64,000 bases of DNA from Diadema setosum (taxonomy: Eukaryota; Echinodermata; Echinoidea; Diadematoida; Diadematidae), in the NCBI RefSeq assembly GCF_964275005.1, contig NC_092705.1, positions 8,606,641-8,670,640 on the forward strand, written 5' to 3'. The translations under genes were made by a program, and so were the position numbers. The notes beneath the pieces were generated by a model. That model was not told the origin of the DNA, did not search any database, and saw only the letters and a list, made by a program, of their open reading frames with translations. Of the stretch, positions 11,531 to 23,417 are shown piece after piece. Position 1 is the stretch's first letter, and every line of letters starts with the position of its first letter.

Positions 11531-12940
11531 CACGTGTCCAACTCCATGACTTTTTTTTTTCTTCAAATAAAGTGCATTACATATTTTACTATCTTTCCAT
11601 CACAACGAGACATATATTCATCAATTTTCTAGTCTACATGATCCATCCGTTCTCTTTCACAACGGTTTATCATACATGTGGTTATTCCCCACTGCCTGAG
11701 GAACACAATATCTACAGGATTGAGTTGCCGTAAGTAATCGCAACTCATGTACCGATTCTTCATTCTACTCGTTGCATGTTTGCCCCTAACACATGGTAGT
11801 AATTGGTCTTGCAAATTCAAAGATAGCAGCTGTCGATGCAGTCGTATTAACCATCTTGGGACAGTTTAAAACTCTGTTCTCATCAGAAGTTGGTCATTGC
11901 CTTATCCAACAAATCATAGCTAGTTCGGCTGACACAATTGAATCTACTGAGAGACAATCATCTTCACGTATAATTTTTTGCTTCCTTGTTTCGAGCGAGC
12001 TATTTAAGTGTTTGCCCACTGTGTTTTATGCCACAGCAAAAATAAAGTGTTTTGAGGGTTTAGCACTTTAAAACCGTTCCTCCAAATGCCCCCCCCCCCC
12101 TTTGACCACCACAGTATGGTGGTTCATATTGAAGCTCCATTACATGTCACAACAGTTTTTTTTTTTTTGGGGGGGGAGGAGTTAATGAAAACCACTGTTG
12201 ATAGCATGTATAGATATATGTTTCCACTTTCCGGCCAGAATAATAATTCTTTCAAACATGATATCAAAGCATAGATAAGCTTCATTTCAGAGATCTGGAG
12301 AGCCACAGCACAAGTGCTTATTTGTGCACAATTAATCCATTTCTGTGGATCCGTTGAATTCAGCTCAATTCAGGTGATTTTCGACAGACATTCCACCTCA
12401 AAACTATAATTATATCAATAAGTGCTCCTGGAAATGCGAGAAAACGAATTTAGTCCTTCAAGTGTCATCTGAAAGATTCAAAAGCAAACCTGCGTGCAGA
12501 AAATTACTTGGTTAGCATAGGTGACTTTGCACCTCAACACCAACAAAAAGTTGCCAGGTCAGAATTCGTAGCATAGGTCAGACTCTTAGACAATAAATTC
12601 GTACTTGTATTGGATGTATCTCGTCAGAATCAGATTGTGCTTACCTATCCCAATGAATGCTGCTTTACTCCAAACTCGAGTGATGATTATTTTGAAAAAA
12701 TACAGTGTAGTTCCTCAAAGTAAAGGGTAATAATTGACGCATATTGACTCACTCCCTCACATGAAACACGCACAATACGAGATGTAAAACTTTGTTGACA
12801 CCGTCCACTGGAGTGCAGGTGTCAGACTTATCCCAAAATGGAGTAAAGTTGGACGCATGATAAACATGATAAAAGACATGCTCACATTCAGCTCTGATCG
12901 TATACACATCGGGCTATTTGTGAGAGCATCTTAAACCATC
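11531..12940. other. upstream block (orphan copy) and spacer, unit 1
   Basis: Non-coding. The part to about 12100 is homologous to the sequence 0.3-1.4 kb upstream of the type B receptors (17.46-18.5 and 31.9-33.0 kb), yet no receptor lies next to it. That suggests a lost or moved gene. The remainder matches 27.5-28.3 kb closely. Confidence 0.6.
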
Positions 12941-12996
12941 GTATGACTGACGATGGAGTTTCTCAGTCTCCAGCATCATCTTCTTTTGTGGTGGCT

Positions 12997-12997
12997 T

Positions 12998-13036
<39 letters not shown>
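12997..13036. repeat. (TTTA)n microsatellite
   Basis: About ten TTTA units. The same place in unit 2 (about 28430) has only a short imperfect version, so the run expanded or shrank after duplication. Confidence 0.9.
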
Positions 13037-13952
13037 CTTTTTGCCATCGTGTTTCCTTCGCGTGCCCTTCGGTTAAACTTCTCAATAGAGATTCACATCT
13101 TTGTGTGTGGTTCGATTGTTCAGATCCCATTTCCCACTGGAAAGCAGTATAAATTAACGTACCAAAGATCACTGACTACCTTTCCAGCAACTACATAAAT
13201 CATTTAAACATAATACGACTTTCCATTCGTAGGGGGATGGACTCCGAAAAAAAAAAGAGCAAAATATTTGCTCTCAATAATTGTTAAGCTTTTAAGAACC
13301 TGTCATACAGTTCCGAAATTTACAAATTTAAGATGGACACATGTTTGAATTCGGCTCTGATTGAAGAAGCATCGGATCATCCGCGAGGGCATCTTAAGGC
13401 ATCGTACGACCGCCGGTGGAGATTCGTAGCCTCAAGCAGCAACTTCATGAGCATTGGCAAAATCTTCCTTGTAGCTACTGTGTTTCCTTCGTGTGTCCTT
13501 CAAGTAAAATTTAATGATAGAATATAAAGATTTACATCTTCATGTTTCGCCTTTGTGTGTGATGCTGGAGCCATTCTGTGACCTTCTGCACTTGCTTCGG
13601 CTGTTGATAGGATTTTGATCAAGTTCGGACCAACTTCGCCCGAAATCGACAATTCCATATTCGTATTGTTATCTTGTGTCAAATTCGGGGCAGCGTACAT
13701 GACGCAGCGCAACTTGTTTCATTGTTATACGTTTACACGGGAGTATCGAGAACACCTCTATTCCCCGATTTTCATTCAGCGTCTTGACAAAGAAACGCGA
13801 AATGTCTATGGCATAATTTCGGAGCACCTTCGTGACACACGTGCAAAATACCAACAATCGACATGCATTTCTGGGTAGTCTGGGCCTACTTGTGGCCAGT
13901 AAAATAGCACTAATATTAATTGATAAACAATTGTAGATAACATAAATTTGTG
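13037..13952. other. 3' distal flank of type B receptor, unit 1
   Basis: Non-coding and near-identical to about 28450-29371. Short open frames here are kept in both copies only because the copies are so young. Confidence 0.6.
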
Positions 13953-14410
13953 TAAGCCCCAGTCACATAGACATCCCGGATTACCCCGGATCACCCGGAT
14001 CACCCCGGATCTCATCCGGGGTGATCTGAGGAGATCTCCGTGTTGACGCCTTCGACTTCCTCGGAGATCCGTGTATGTCCGTGTAGATCCGGGGACATCC
14101 GGGAGGCCAACACGGCAATTTTTGGTGGTCAAAAACATCCGGCGTCATCATGCTGGCAGAGCAATCCGGGATGGTCCGTGTGACTGCTATGTTGCTGCCG
14201 TATTGATCCGTGTACATGCCGTGTTTGTATGTGTAGATGGCGCACTCTTCCTGCTTTATCCGTGTAGCTGCCGTGTTGATACCGTGTGTACAGTCATATC
14301 AACGCTCGTCGACACTCCATCGAGGTCCAAACTATCCCGGATCTCCCCAGATCTCCCCGTATCACGTGTAGATCCTTGATTATCCGTGTTTATATGTGAC
14401 TGGGGCCTTA
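13953..14410. mobile_element. MITE with GCCCCAGTCACATA ends, copy 1
   Basis: The ends TAAGCCCCAGTCACATA and TATGTGACTGGGGCCTTA are inverted repeats. The interior is built from GATCCGTGTAG and GCCGTGTTG words and CCGGGGTGATC palindromes. It has the same place and structure at 29372-29851, and a separate copy sits in a MED14 intron at 51051-51493. No coding capacity. The superfamily is unassigned. Confidence 0.8.
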
Positions 14411-15041
14411 GGGGCATTAGCAACTACTGTGGTTACGTACTGCTTGCCTTTAGCAGGGTTACAGATTCAAAATAGTTATACCCGATGTGACTAATCTTCT
14501 CGTATTCGTGATGAACATCAGAAACAAACACACACATAATACTTCACGTTTGCCAGCAAGTTAAACTAATTATGAGCAATTACACGTATGATCTCATTAA
14601 CGTGACAAATTATCAAGTTTCACATAATTGGTATGACACAATTTTACTTTCACAAAGATTGGAAAATTCCTCTGCACTTCATTTTTATGGAACATAACGT
14701 AACGGAGACATCTCACAGACTGTAAATCATCGTGATAACTACATGTAGCACAAACCAAGTAAGTTTAAAAGCAGTGAGAATTTACACAGCTGTAGTCCTG
14801 GACAACACTGTATACTGCCTCAAACACCACCAAAGCGACAGGTGTATAAGGCCTAATTCCTATATGCAGTTTTGTCCGACACTCTAGACATTGATATGGT
14901 AGTTCTTTTTTTTTTCCAGTTCTATAGTTTTTGTAATCAAAATAGCTGACGTATTTTGCATGATGATTATTAGTTCATGAGCTCATAATGATACAACGGT
15001 ACAAAAGTAATGGCTTATGATTAAAAAGGATGAGAAGCAGA
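14411..15041. other. distal 3' flank of type B receptor, unit 1
   Basis: AT-rich non-coding DNA, collinear with 29852-30490. Nothing else recognised. Confidence 0.5.
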
Positions 15042-16038
15042 CAAGGGCGCCGGAAGCGGGGGGGGCAGGGGTGGCACTTGCCCCCCCAAACAAAATGTTG
15101 GGGGGGCAAAACGAGTTTTTGCCCCCCCCCCCCCCCAAAGTGCCCCCTGTAACACATAATTAATCACAGATTTAAAGACCAAAATGAACAATAAAGGCAT
15201 ATTTCTTGTGTAAATGTTGTAATTTCATAAGTGAAAATGCAAAATTTTTCGCCCCTAACGGGGCGAAAATTATAATACACTAATAACATACATTATTGTA
15301 TCTATACACTAATAATAACTTATGAGTAAATTTAGTATATAGATGGTAGCCTCGTGTCCTCGAGTGTGCCCGCTGAAACATACCTTTAGTAAACCTTACA
15401 TTTTTCGTTTTCTTCTTTGCTTTCTAGCAGTATAAGAATATTTTTTATTTTTCGAACGATGCGATCATGTTTAAGCTTTTAATGAGTACATTTCAGATAA
15501 ATTGCAAAGTGAAAGTGGCTCGCTCGTTCTGCCCGTAATTATAGTAAAATGAAAAGTCTTCATAAGTTATTATCATAGTCCTTCGCCGTGATTTCTTTTA
15601 CTGTGTTTAATTCCTCAGAAATCTAATCTAAAATGCTCTATAAAAGCGACTTTTATACTCTGTTTTTACAAAAAGTCCCTACCGTGGGAGGGGGTATCCC
15701 CCTCCCACACCCTCCCCCGCTCGGTCGCTTCGCTCCCTCGCCGAGGATCTCACACCATCACATTATTATGTACTCCCGTATATGTAATAATCATAGCCCT
15801 TTGCACTGATTATTTTTTACTATGTTTAATTCCTTAGAAATTTGCTTTTAAATGGTCTATAAACGCGACTTTTGTACCCTGTTTTACAAAAGCTCCCTAC
15901 AGTGGGGGGGGGGATCCCCCTTTCCACCCCCCCCCCCCCCGCTTGCTTCGCTCCCGCGACGAGGATCTCACATCGTCACATAATGTGCCCCCGTTGAGAT
16001 TTTGCCCCCCCAAAACCAGAAGTGTTCCGGCGCGCTTG
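15042..16038. mobile_element. hAT-like non-autonomous element, 997 bp
   Basis: The ends CAAGGGCGCCGGAAG and its inverted partner TTCCGGCGCGCTTG start with CA and finish with TG. They are flanked by an exact 8-bp direct repeat, GAAGCAGA, at 15034-15041 and 16039-16046. Unit 2 has the unfilled site with a single GAAGCAGACACATAG (about 30485). The interior is rich in poly-C and poly-G tracts and has no transposase frame. The right end lies about 18 bp beyond the stop codon of the type B receptor, cutting that gene off from its original 3' flank. The 8-bp duplication and CA...TG ends fit the hAT superfamily. Confidence 0.9.
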
Positions 16039-16056
16039 GAAGCAGACACATAGACG

Positions 16057-17154
16057 TCATACATTGGTGTCTATGGTAAGTTCTTCGCTTTGTGACTCGC
16101 AGCCCTTTTCAACACTGATGCCTTGCGGTGTCTGCCTACCACCGGTGTTATAGTCGAGGATCCGTGCCAGCAGTGGGGATGGCATTGGAATATCGCGCCA
16201 GCGCCGTCGCAGCACACAGGCCATGACCACCCTGAAGTGAGGATGCTTCCAGGCGTAGATGAACGGAGTTAGGCAGCTGTTGATTATGAAGGGGAGACTG
16301 GCGTATGCTAACAGGCTGCTGACACGGTGCCGACTGGGTCCTTTAAAGAATAACGTCGATAGCAGAACACCCATAAAGGGAGTTACGCACAGGACGAAGC
16401 AGCATATCACGCACAGGAGATTCTTGGTGATTACCAACTCGGTGTGCCTGCGACATCTTTTCTCGGTAGGCATTGAGCGTGACCTTGATTTGAGGGCGCT
16501 CCTTTTCACGTACCGAAAGATTAGCCAGTAACTGAAGAACGTCACGCCGAAGGCAATTGACGACGAGCCAACCACAAGGTAGACAAAAGTATTTGCATTC
16601 TTGTGAGTGAAGTCACAGATGCAGAGTCGTGTATGGGAGTTGTATCCAATACGACCATGTCCAATAAGCAAAGGAAGTACTAAAACTACAGTGGGATACA
16701 ACCATGACATTGTCACCATGACGACCAGATTTCTCGACGAGAAGACGCGGTTGTATGTGTGCCGTGGTTTGATGATGAGCACACAGCGATTTAAAGCAAT
16801 CAGCATAATGGTAGCGACGCTACTCCCAGTAGATATGATATCCAATGCAGCTGTCAGTTGGCACAGCACTTCGGGTAGTGTGCGGCTGTTTCTGGCCAAC
16901 ATCGAGACGACCTGAAACGGCTGAACTGCGCAAACCAACAGATCACTGACGCTAAGATTTACGATGAGGTGGGAGGTTTTCGTCTGGAGATTCCTCGACA
17001 GAGCGCTCGCCAGCAACAGCACGACATTCCCCGTAACCCCAACAAAGACCACAGCACTGAATCCTACGGCCAGAAAAATATCTCCAGAGGTGAGACTGGA
17101 AGTGTTTTTAGCCAAAGTCTCATTACTGTCTTGGTAGCCAGCTGTATCTGCCAT
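16057..17154 (-). CDS. rhodopsin-class GPCR, type B copy 1
   Basis: Intronless receptor of 365 residues. TM1 spans about residues 24-50 with Asn43; TM2 has Asp71; Cys98 precedes TM3; NRC (122-124) replaces DRY; Trp151 marks TM4; loop 2 has Cys178 and Cys180; TM6 has CVTPF (256-260); TM7 ends TPFIY (296-300), so the usual Asn of NPxxY is Thr. N11 and N17 are glycosylation sequons in the short extracellular N-terminus. The basic loop 3 (KSRSRSMPTEKRCRR) and C-tail VLRRRW suit G-protein coupling. The ATG has a good context (ACAAGATGG). It differs from the unit 2 copy at three residues only (S/A173, I/V200, L/I282). The ligand is unknown. A transposon lies directly beyond the stop codon. Confidence 0.92.
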   Translation of the reverse strand: MADTAGYQDSNETLAKNTSSLTSGDIFLAVGFSAVVFVGVTGNVVLLLASALSRNLQTKTSHLIVNLSVSDLLVCAVQPFQVVSMLARNSRTLPEVLCQLTAALDIISTGSSVATIMLIALNRCVLIIKPRHTYNRVFSSRNLVVMVTMSWLYPTVVLVLPLLIGHGRIGYNSHTRLCICDFTHKNANTFVYLVVGSSSIAFGVTFFSYWLIFRYVKRSALKSRSRSMPTEKRCRRHTELVITKNLLCVICCFVLCVTPFMGVLLSTLFFKGPSRHRVSSLLAYASLPFIINSCLTPFIYAWKHPHFRVVMACVLRRRWRDIPMPSPLLARILDYNTGGRQTPQGISVEKGCESQSEELTIDTNV

Positions 17155-17240
17155 CTTGTTTCGTTGGGTTAAGCAGCCCTTGAAATTTCAACCACGCTGG
17201 AGCAGTTTTCAATGCACTTTGTTCATGACATATGCCTATA

Positions 17241-17305
17241 AAGGACAAAATGTGCAGTGCGATTTATGTGCGAGTTGTGAGAGTTCCCTTTTAAGAAGTG
17301 CTATT
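17241..17305 (-). promoter_or_regulatory. conserved upstream block, B copy 1
   Basis: GGACAAAATGTGCAGTGCGA about 87 bp upstream of the ATG, followed by GCGAGTTG.GAG.GTTCCC, similar to the type A blocks. Its function is not shown by the sequence. Confidence 0.3.
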
Positions 17306-19373
17306 CTTTTCCTAGTTTCCATTTAGATATTCTTGACATGAAATATCGTTCCCAGTATCAATGGAGCAGGCGCTAACCCGTTAAACAATGATATTGTTTC
17401 ATACGTATGCTTTCTTGAGTTCAAGAGATCTCAGTTTTTGTAGAAGTAGCTTTGATTAACCATGTATACAAGACGATTATTCTCTTTCCTCATTATTGAT
17501 TGTTACCCTTTCCTTTTCACTCATTCATCTTTTTCCCAACTTTATCACATGCATTGGTCATGTTGTGTTACATTTATGTTAAACAAATTGACATTCAATC
17601 ATATCTCGACTATTATCCGCTGCATTTTGTGTTTGTGTACGTTGTGTACATTCTTGCGTATGTGTGTGCGTGTGTGTGTGCGTGCGTGTGATATGTGTCC
17701 ACTTTGGTTTATTCTTATATCAATTCAAATATTCACGATATGTGTACGACATTATACGACTGTTATTTCACACAGGTATATTTAAACGATTTCACATTCT
17801 CACAAAGAAATGATTCTACACTGTGTTTAACCAATCAAGTTCTCTCCACATGTTTCTGTAAATTTTATTCAATTACCACATTTCAAGAGGTAAAAATGAT
17901 CAAATATTCAAATCTTATAACTTTTAACTTTAGAACAGAAAGCATTTGCTGAACTTCATTACTTTGTTTCTATATTTTTCCTTTCTAAAGATTAAGGACA
18001 TTTAATATTTTACTATCTTTCCATTACGACGCTTACGTGGCATATCATTATATCCATTTTCTAGACTACATGATAAATGCATTCTTTTCACAAAGGTTTG
18101 TTATGCATGAGGTTACTCCCACTGCCTGAGGCACACAATATCTACAGGACTGAGTTGCCGTAAGTAATCGCAACTTATGTACCGATTCTGAATTCTACTC
18201 GTTGCATGCCCGTATCACATGCAATAATTGGTTTTGCAAGTTCATACCTAGCAGCTGACGATGCAGTCATATCAACCATCTTGGGACAGTTTACAACTCG
18301 GTTCTCATCAGAAGTTGGTGATTGCCTTATCCAGCAAATTCAGTCGTAATTCATTTGTCACAATTGAATCAATTGAAAGACTATCGATCCTCTTCACACA
18401 TTTCTTGTTTCCTTGTTTCGAGCGATTCAAGTGTTTGTCCACTGTGTTTTAAATGCCACAGCAAAAAGAAAGTATCCAGTTTAGGACTACGGTATAAAAC
18501 TCGTCATCCAAGTTTCCCCCGTGACCAACACATTGTATGGTGATTCATATTGTAGCTTCATTTCAGGGAACTTCAATTTTTCTGTAAGGAGCTGACTTAA
18601 TCCACTGGATTAAAGCATGCATTTTTCCACTTTCTTCACAGCAAACGGCCATGACATTCTTTCAAACATGTGATATTAATATAATATAGACTGGCCTTGA
18701 TTGTGGGCCCTATTGCCCTCGTCTTCGACTCGGGCAATACAATTCTATATAGTTCAGGCAATAAATGTCTTATCAACCAAAAGTCGATAGTCCATATCAT
18801 TATTATTACCCATTTCAGGCATCTTGAGCAGTAAAATAAATCATTACAATGTAAACTTTGTACAACTTCCCAATTTAAGACAACAATTTTCCACACTGCG
18901 CGCTACATCCATATACACAGGCTAGCTCACGGTATGCGGCGCGCGTATAACAGCGAACTCACACAGGCGCAGGGATTGTCCTCTACTTTTACATGTTAAC
19001 CTATGGGAATTTGCCCTTTGTCGCGAACTCGGGTATGCGTCGCGCGTAGAAACAGCCAGCTCATACAGCAACAGCGATCGTCCTTTAGTTTTACGTGTTA
19101 ACCTGAGGGAATTTGCCCTTCGTTGCAATACCACTCCGCGAGAAAACTGTTATCAACCGCAAATTTTCCTCACCGGGAGCTCAAGTGCCCGGATGCTATA
19201 TTCCCCTCGTTTTTAACACGCAAATCCCATAGGCGTTTGTCAAAGCGGGGAATATGGAAAAATTTGCTCCTCTTCTCCCTGCTGGAGCGTAATCCCGCGC
19301 GTAGTATAGTACGAGGGAGATACAATTTTGTAGAACCACAGCTCAGATGCCTGATACGGGTAATCATGCTTCG
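17306..19373. other. 5' flank of type B receptor, unit 1
   Basis: Non-coding. Includes the upstream block (about 17.46-18.6 kb; TG-rich tract near 17650, and a CTGCCTGAGGCACACAATAT motif near 18120) and a GC-rich pair of imperfect ~100-bp direct repeats at about 18930-19130. Near-identical to 31750-33830. Confidence 0.6.
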
Positions 19374-19534
19374 CGATTGACGGATCCAGATGGGGGCGCA
19401 CCGGGCCCGCGCCCCCGCTTTATTTTTTGTTAAAAGAAAAGAAATAAAATGAAAAAAAAAAAACATGGGGGAGTGCGCCTCATATAATTTTGTAGAGGCG
19501 CCTCCACTTTCCGGAATTCTTGGATCCGCCCCTG
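19374..19534. mobile_element. short hAT-like MITE, unit 1
   Basis: The right end GGATCCGCCCCTG and the degenerate left end CGATTGACGGATCCAG are inverted. They are flanked by ATGCTTCG (19366-19373) and ATGCTTTA (19535-19542), six of eight bases the same. It sits at the same place in unit 2 (33831-33991), so it is older than the duplication. Confidence 0.75.
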
Positions 19535-21374
19535 ATGCTTTATTTCTGAGATTCAAAGAGCCACACCATAGGTGGCTCTTTGAGCACAGCGCGCGCACTC
19601 GGGGAATCTATTTGATATGTAGCTGTATGCCAATCTTCATGCTAAACGGTTGAGCACAGATATATTTTATATACATGTATCTTTTATTTCTACGTGTATA
19701 TATGAGAAGCGATAGGCCCCCTCTCACATGAGGGAGATTTCGCATTTTCGGACCTGAAATTCAGAGATAATTATGATGCACACTCCCTGTCGGCGGATAT
19801 TATTCGATTTTTGCCTCTATCAAATAGTACGCAAAAAAAGAAGACTAGTATTCAGGGCAACGTGCAGGAAGGATGTGGGAAGGGGGATATAATACCCTAG
19901 CTCCTTCCACACGAAGGAGTTTTTGCATTTTTTTGATTGTCATAGTGCACACTTTTGGTGTGCACTATCGTCAAAGGTTAAACAATTCATAGCATCTGTA
20001 TCCCCCATCAAACACGAGGGAGCCTTTGCATTCTTAGAATTGTAATGAAGACATATCGCACACATTTTTAATGTAGTATTTGGAAAATGTTCAATTTTTG
20101 GAAGGGTTTATTGGAAGGGTGTTTCACCTTTCATATGAGGGAACTTTTTGCATTTTATAAATTTAAGATATGGTGGACACTTCTGATGAAATATTCGGAA
20201 ATTTGTCAATCTCAAAAGTGTACAAAATCTATGGGTGTATGAAAAGGGACCGAGCGGGGAATGTTTACATTTTCTTGATTGCAATTCAACGATCTGGTGC
20301 ATTCTTCTGGATGAATATTTGGACAATTTTCTACAAAAAAAAAGTACAATATTTTTCAACAGCTAGGAAATTATTGATGTGGGGGCAATTAATGTTGCCC
20401 CAACATTGCCATTGGTGTGTGTGTATGTGTGTGTGTGTGTGTGTGTGGGGGGGGGGGCAACTGCCCCTTTGCCCGCAGGATCGACGCCCTTGATCATCTC
20501 TGTGTATGTCCATCTGCATATCTATCTAACATAGATGTTTCCTGACTGAGTCATCCCGTGGGAAGGGAGGGGAGGCGTGTGTCAGTGCGTACGGAGTGTG
20601 GACATGGGGAGGGGGCTAAATTCTGGCGGCTTTTCTTTTTTTTTCGAACGTTGTAAGTAAATTGTAGATGGCCCCGAGGGCGCGCGTCATAGCACATGTA
20701 TGATATTTTGTGGCATCAACATCTGAACTATACTTTAAGTCGAAATTACTATTTGCGAGAGAGCGAAGAGAGCGAGCGCTTGAGAAAATGATGTATACAA
20801 ATCCTAAAAGATAGAATATTGTTAAGTTCTGTTTAGATCTCACTAGGCGAGCGTGCGAACGTCATGCATTATGCCGAAATTAATACACCTGTACAATAAA
20901 ATGTCTTCTTCCATTTTTTCCAATTTCGGGGGGGGGGGGTTGTTTGTACAGATCCAATGTTAAGAAGTATGGTACCATGTAAATTAATTCTTTTTCACCA
21001 GACTAACAATTCCTCAACACTTCATTTTGTTGAGCATAGGCCCTACGTCACACATCTACCTCAGAGACTGTATTTGTGATAGAGTAGCACACTCGAAACA
21101 TTCAAAACCTTGAAGCATTGATGTTAGCTTCGACAACATTGTACATCGCCTCTGGAACGACGCCGACGAAAGTTACAGTTTTGCCAACATAGTCTGGACA
21201 TCAATGTCATAGATTTGCTTATTCCAATCTAAATATCTGTGATCACGATGACTTATACTTTCAACCCATATTGCAGTATCTTGCCTGGTGATATTAGTTC
21301 GTGAGTTTACGATGGTAAAACGGTACAAAAGTAATGACGGGTCGAAATAATGATGCAAAGAAGACACACTCACG
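19535..21374. other. unit junction and 3' flank of type A receptor, unit 2
   Basis: Non-coding. The unit 1/unit 2 boundary is near 19971. A TG/poly-G run lies at about 20417-20457, a GCGAGAGAGCGAA tract near 20755 and a poly-G run near 20929. Confidence 0.6.
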
Positions 21375-22466
21375 TCACATATTGTTGGTCTCAATGTTCA
21401 CATTTATGCTTGATGTCTCGCAGCCCTTTTCAACACTGATAACTTTTGGTGTCTCCCTGCCACCAGTGTTATAGGTGAGGATCCGTGCCAGCAGTCGGGA
21501 AGGCTCCGGGATATCGCGCCAGCGCCGTCGGAGCACACAGGCTATGACCACCCTGAAATGCGGGTGCTTCCAGCCGTAGATGAACGGATTAAGGCAACTG
21601 TCCGTTACGAGTGGGAGAGAAACGTAGGGCATCACGCTGAGAATGCGGTGCAGAGTGGGTCCTTGCAGGAATGGGATAGCCAGAAATACACCCATGAAGG
21701 GAGTTACGCACAGGACGAAGCAGCATATCACGCACATGAGATTCTTGGTGATTACCAACTCGGTGTGCCTGCGACAGCTTTTCTTGGTAGGCATTGAGCG
21801 TGACCTGGACTTGAGGGCGCTCCTTTTCACGTGCCTAAAGATTAGCCAGTAACTGAAGAACGTCACGCCGAAGGCAATTGATGCCGAGCCAAGCACAAGG
21901 TGGACAAAAGTATTTGTATTCTTGTGAGTGAAGTCACAGACGCAGAGTCGTGTGAGGGCGTGGTATCCCAGATGACCATGACCTGTAAGATGAAGAACCA
22001 CGAAAACTACGATGGGATATAGCCAAGACATTGCCAACATGACAACCAGATTTCTCGAAGAGAAGACGCGATTGTATATGTGCTTAGGTTTGATGATGAG
22101 AACACAACGATTTACAGCAATAAGCATCATGGTGATGACACTACTCCCAATAGATAGGATATCAAGTGCGGCTATCAGTTGGCACAGTACCTCGGGTAGT
22201 GGTCTGTCCAATATCGGGACGATCTGAAAAGGCTGAGCGGAGCAAACCAACAGGTCACTGACGCCAAGATTTACGATGAGGCAGGAGGTTCTCGTTTGGA
22301 GTTTCCTCGACAGTGCGCTCGCCAGCAACAGCACGACATTCCCCGTCACCCCAACAACGGACACAGCGCTATATCCTACGGCTAAACATATATCTCCAGG
22401 AGCGAGACTGGAATAAGATTTACCCAAAGTCTCATTACTGTCTTGGTAGCCAGCTAAATCGGCCAT
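21375..22466 (-). CDS. rhodopsin-class GPCR, type A, unit 2
   Basis: Intronless receptor of 363 residues with all type A landmarks: TGN (TM1), SDLLV (TM2), Cys before TM3, NRC, CVCDF in loop 2, CVTPF (TM6), NPFIY (TM7) and the KHPHFR/VLRRRW tail ending NIETNNM. It is a mosaic. TM2 to TM3 (PFQIVPILDRPLPEVL) matches the unit 1 pseudogene, and the TM5 region (SASIAFGVTFFSYWLIF) is closer to type B receptors. The part from late loop 3 to the stop is nearly the same as in unit 3. Its 3' flank matches that of the first receptor and its 5' flank that of the pseudogene, as if an unequal crossover had fused two neighbouring genes. The ATG of MADLAGY is used; the upstream open frame begins only at a GTG. 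Confidence 0.9.
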   Translation of the reverse strand: MADLAGYQDSNETLGKSYSSLAPGDICLAVGYSAVSVVGVTGNVVLLLASALSRKLQTRTSCLIVNLGVSDLLVCSAQPFQIVPILDRPLPEVLCQLIAALDILSIGSSVITMMLIAVNRCVLIIKPKHIYNRVFSSRNLVVMLAMSWLYPIVVFVVLHLTGHGHLGYHALTRLCVCDFTHKNTNTFVHLVLGSASIAFGVTFFSYWLIFRHVKRSALKSRSRSMPTKKSCRRHTELVITKNLMCVICCFVLCVTPFMGVFLAIPFLQGPTLHRILSVMPYVSLPLVTDSCLNPFIYGWKHPHFRVVIACVLRRRWRDIPEPSRLLARILTYNTGGRETPKVISVEKGCETSSINVNIETNNM

Positions 22467-22548
22467 CGTATCTCGCGGGATGTGCCACACTAACTAATGA
22501 CAACCACGCAGAAGCAATTTTCCAGACGCTATGTTCACATGTCAGAAG

Positions 22549-22610
22549 GACAAAATGTGCTATGAAATTGTTTTCAGACCTCTGCGAATGTTCATTTGTT
22601 CTTCTTGTTG
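22549..22610 (-). promoter_or_regulatory. conserved upstream block, A unit 2
   Basis: GGACAAAATGTGCTATGAAA and a TTTTCAGACCTCTGCGAATG core 83 bp upstream of the ATG, as in units 1 and 3. Confidence 0.3.
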
Positions 22611-23417
22611 TTGTTTTTGTTGTTTTTCACGTTTCCATTCAAGCTCTCAATGACATAAAGTACTCTTTCTCGGTGATGATAACATTTCACATATACTCGA
22701 GTTCAGAAATCAGATTACTAAAGAAGGCATATCAATGATACACGCCTACCAGGAAATGAACATTTTTCATCACGTCATTTCCCTCTTAATCATTCATCCC
22801 GTTGCCTATTCGTAGCTTAGCTAACATATTGATTACGTGTAATGTTACGTTACATTAAATGACAACGTGTTTTTTTTTTAATGTGTAAACGTGTAATCTG
22901 GTCCTCTTTACACAAGGTAGCCACTTCAGTTTTACAACTGCTCTACGAGAAGGCACTGTCGTTATTATCATTACCCTGAAGTTGGATGCACTTTTCTTTT
23001 TCTCATTTCTAGTCATTACTTCCGATAGAAATATCCAAAAGCAATCTAATGTAAGTGAACGTGAATCGACACTTATTGGCATTAACGTCAAAGTACAATG
23101 TAGTAACAAGTATAAGGTCATGGTCAATGGTCATTGTCCAGTTATAACCTCAGGTTGGACAATCCAGTGGCGATGTACCTCGTTCGGATATTAATACATT
23201 AACAGTAATAATATGGTGATGAAATGACAGGGTTGATGGTCAAAGTTAGCTCAAGACCCCAAGTGGTAATGTTGGCTAACTGGCACTGTTTTCCAGCCAG
23301 ACTTAAAAGAATCATGGATGGTAACATGATTTGTTGGAGAGATATATGCATGACTGAACAAAACATTCAGATAATATGATCAGTATGAAGGTCAATATAC
23401 TGTTATCTTTATACCCG
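22611..23417. other. shortened 5' spacer, unit 2
   Basis: Non-coding. Compared with units 1 and 3 about 0.9 kb is missing near 22960-22980. Otherwise it is collinear with 40690-41124. Confidence 0.6.

Larger units (their letters stand above)
2441..19970. repeat. tandem segmental duplication, unit 1
   Basis: The unit opens with the block around 2441 (CAAAGGTTAAACAATTCATA) that recurs at 19972 and 36783. It holds the type A receptor, a type A pseudogene and one type B receptor. Its B half (about 12.9-19.7 kb) matches 28.4-34.2 kb with only scattered differences, and its A flanks match units 2 and 3 more loosely. Private insertions are the elements at 7189-8980, 11208-11530 and 15042-16038. Confidence 0.9.

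Noticed and set aside
13615-13878. Open frame preserved in units 1 and 2 (13615-13878 and 29034-29297)
   Set aside because: The units are too similar for preservation to mean selection; there is no recognisable domain and no counterpart elsewhere.
16259-16915. Plus-strand frames opposite the receptor genes
   Set aside because: They are antisense shadows of the coding strand, repeated at every receptor copy.
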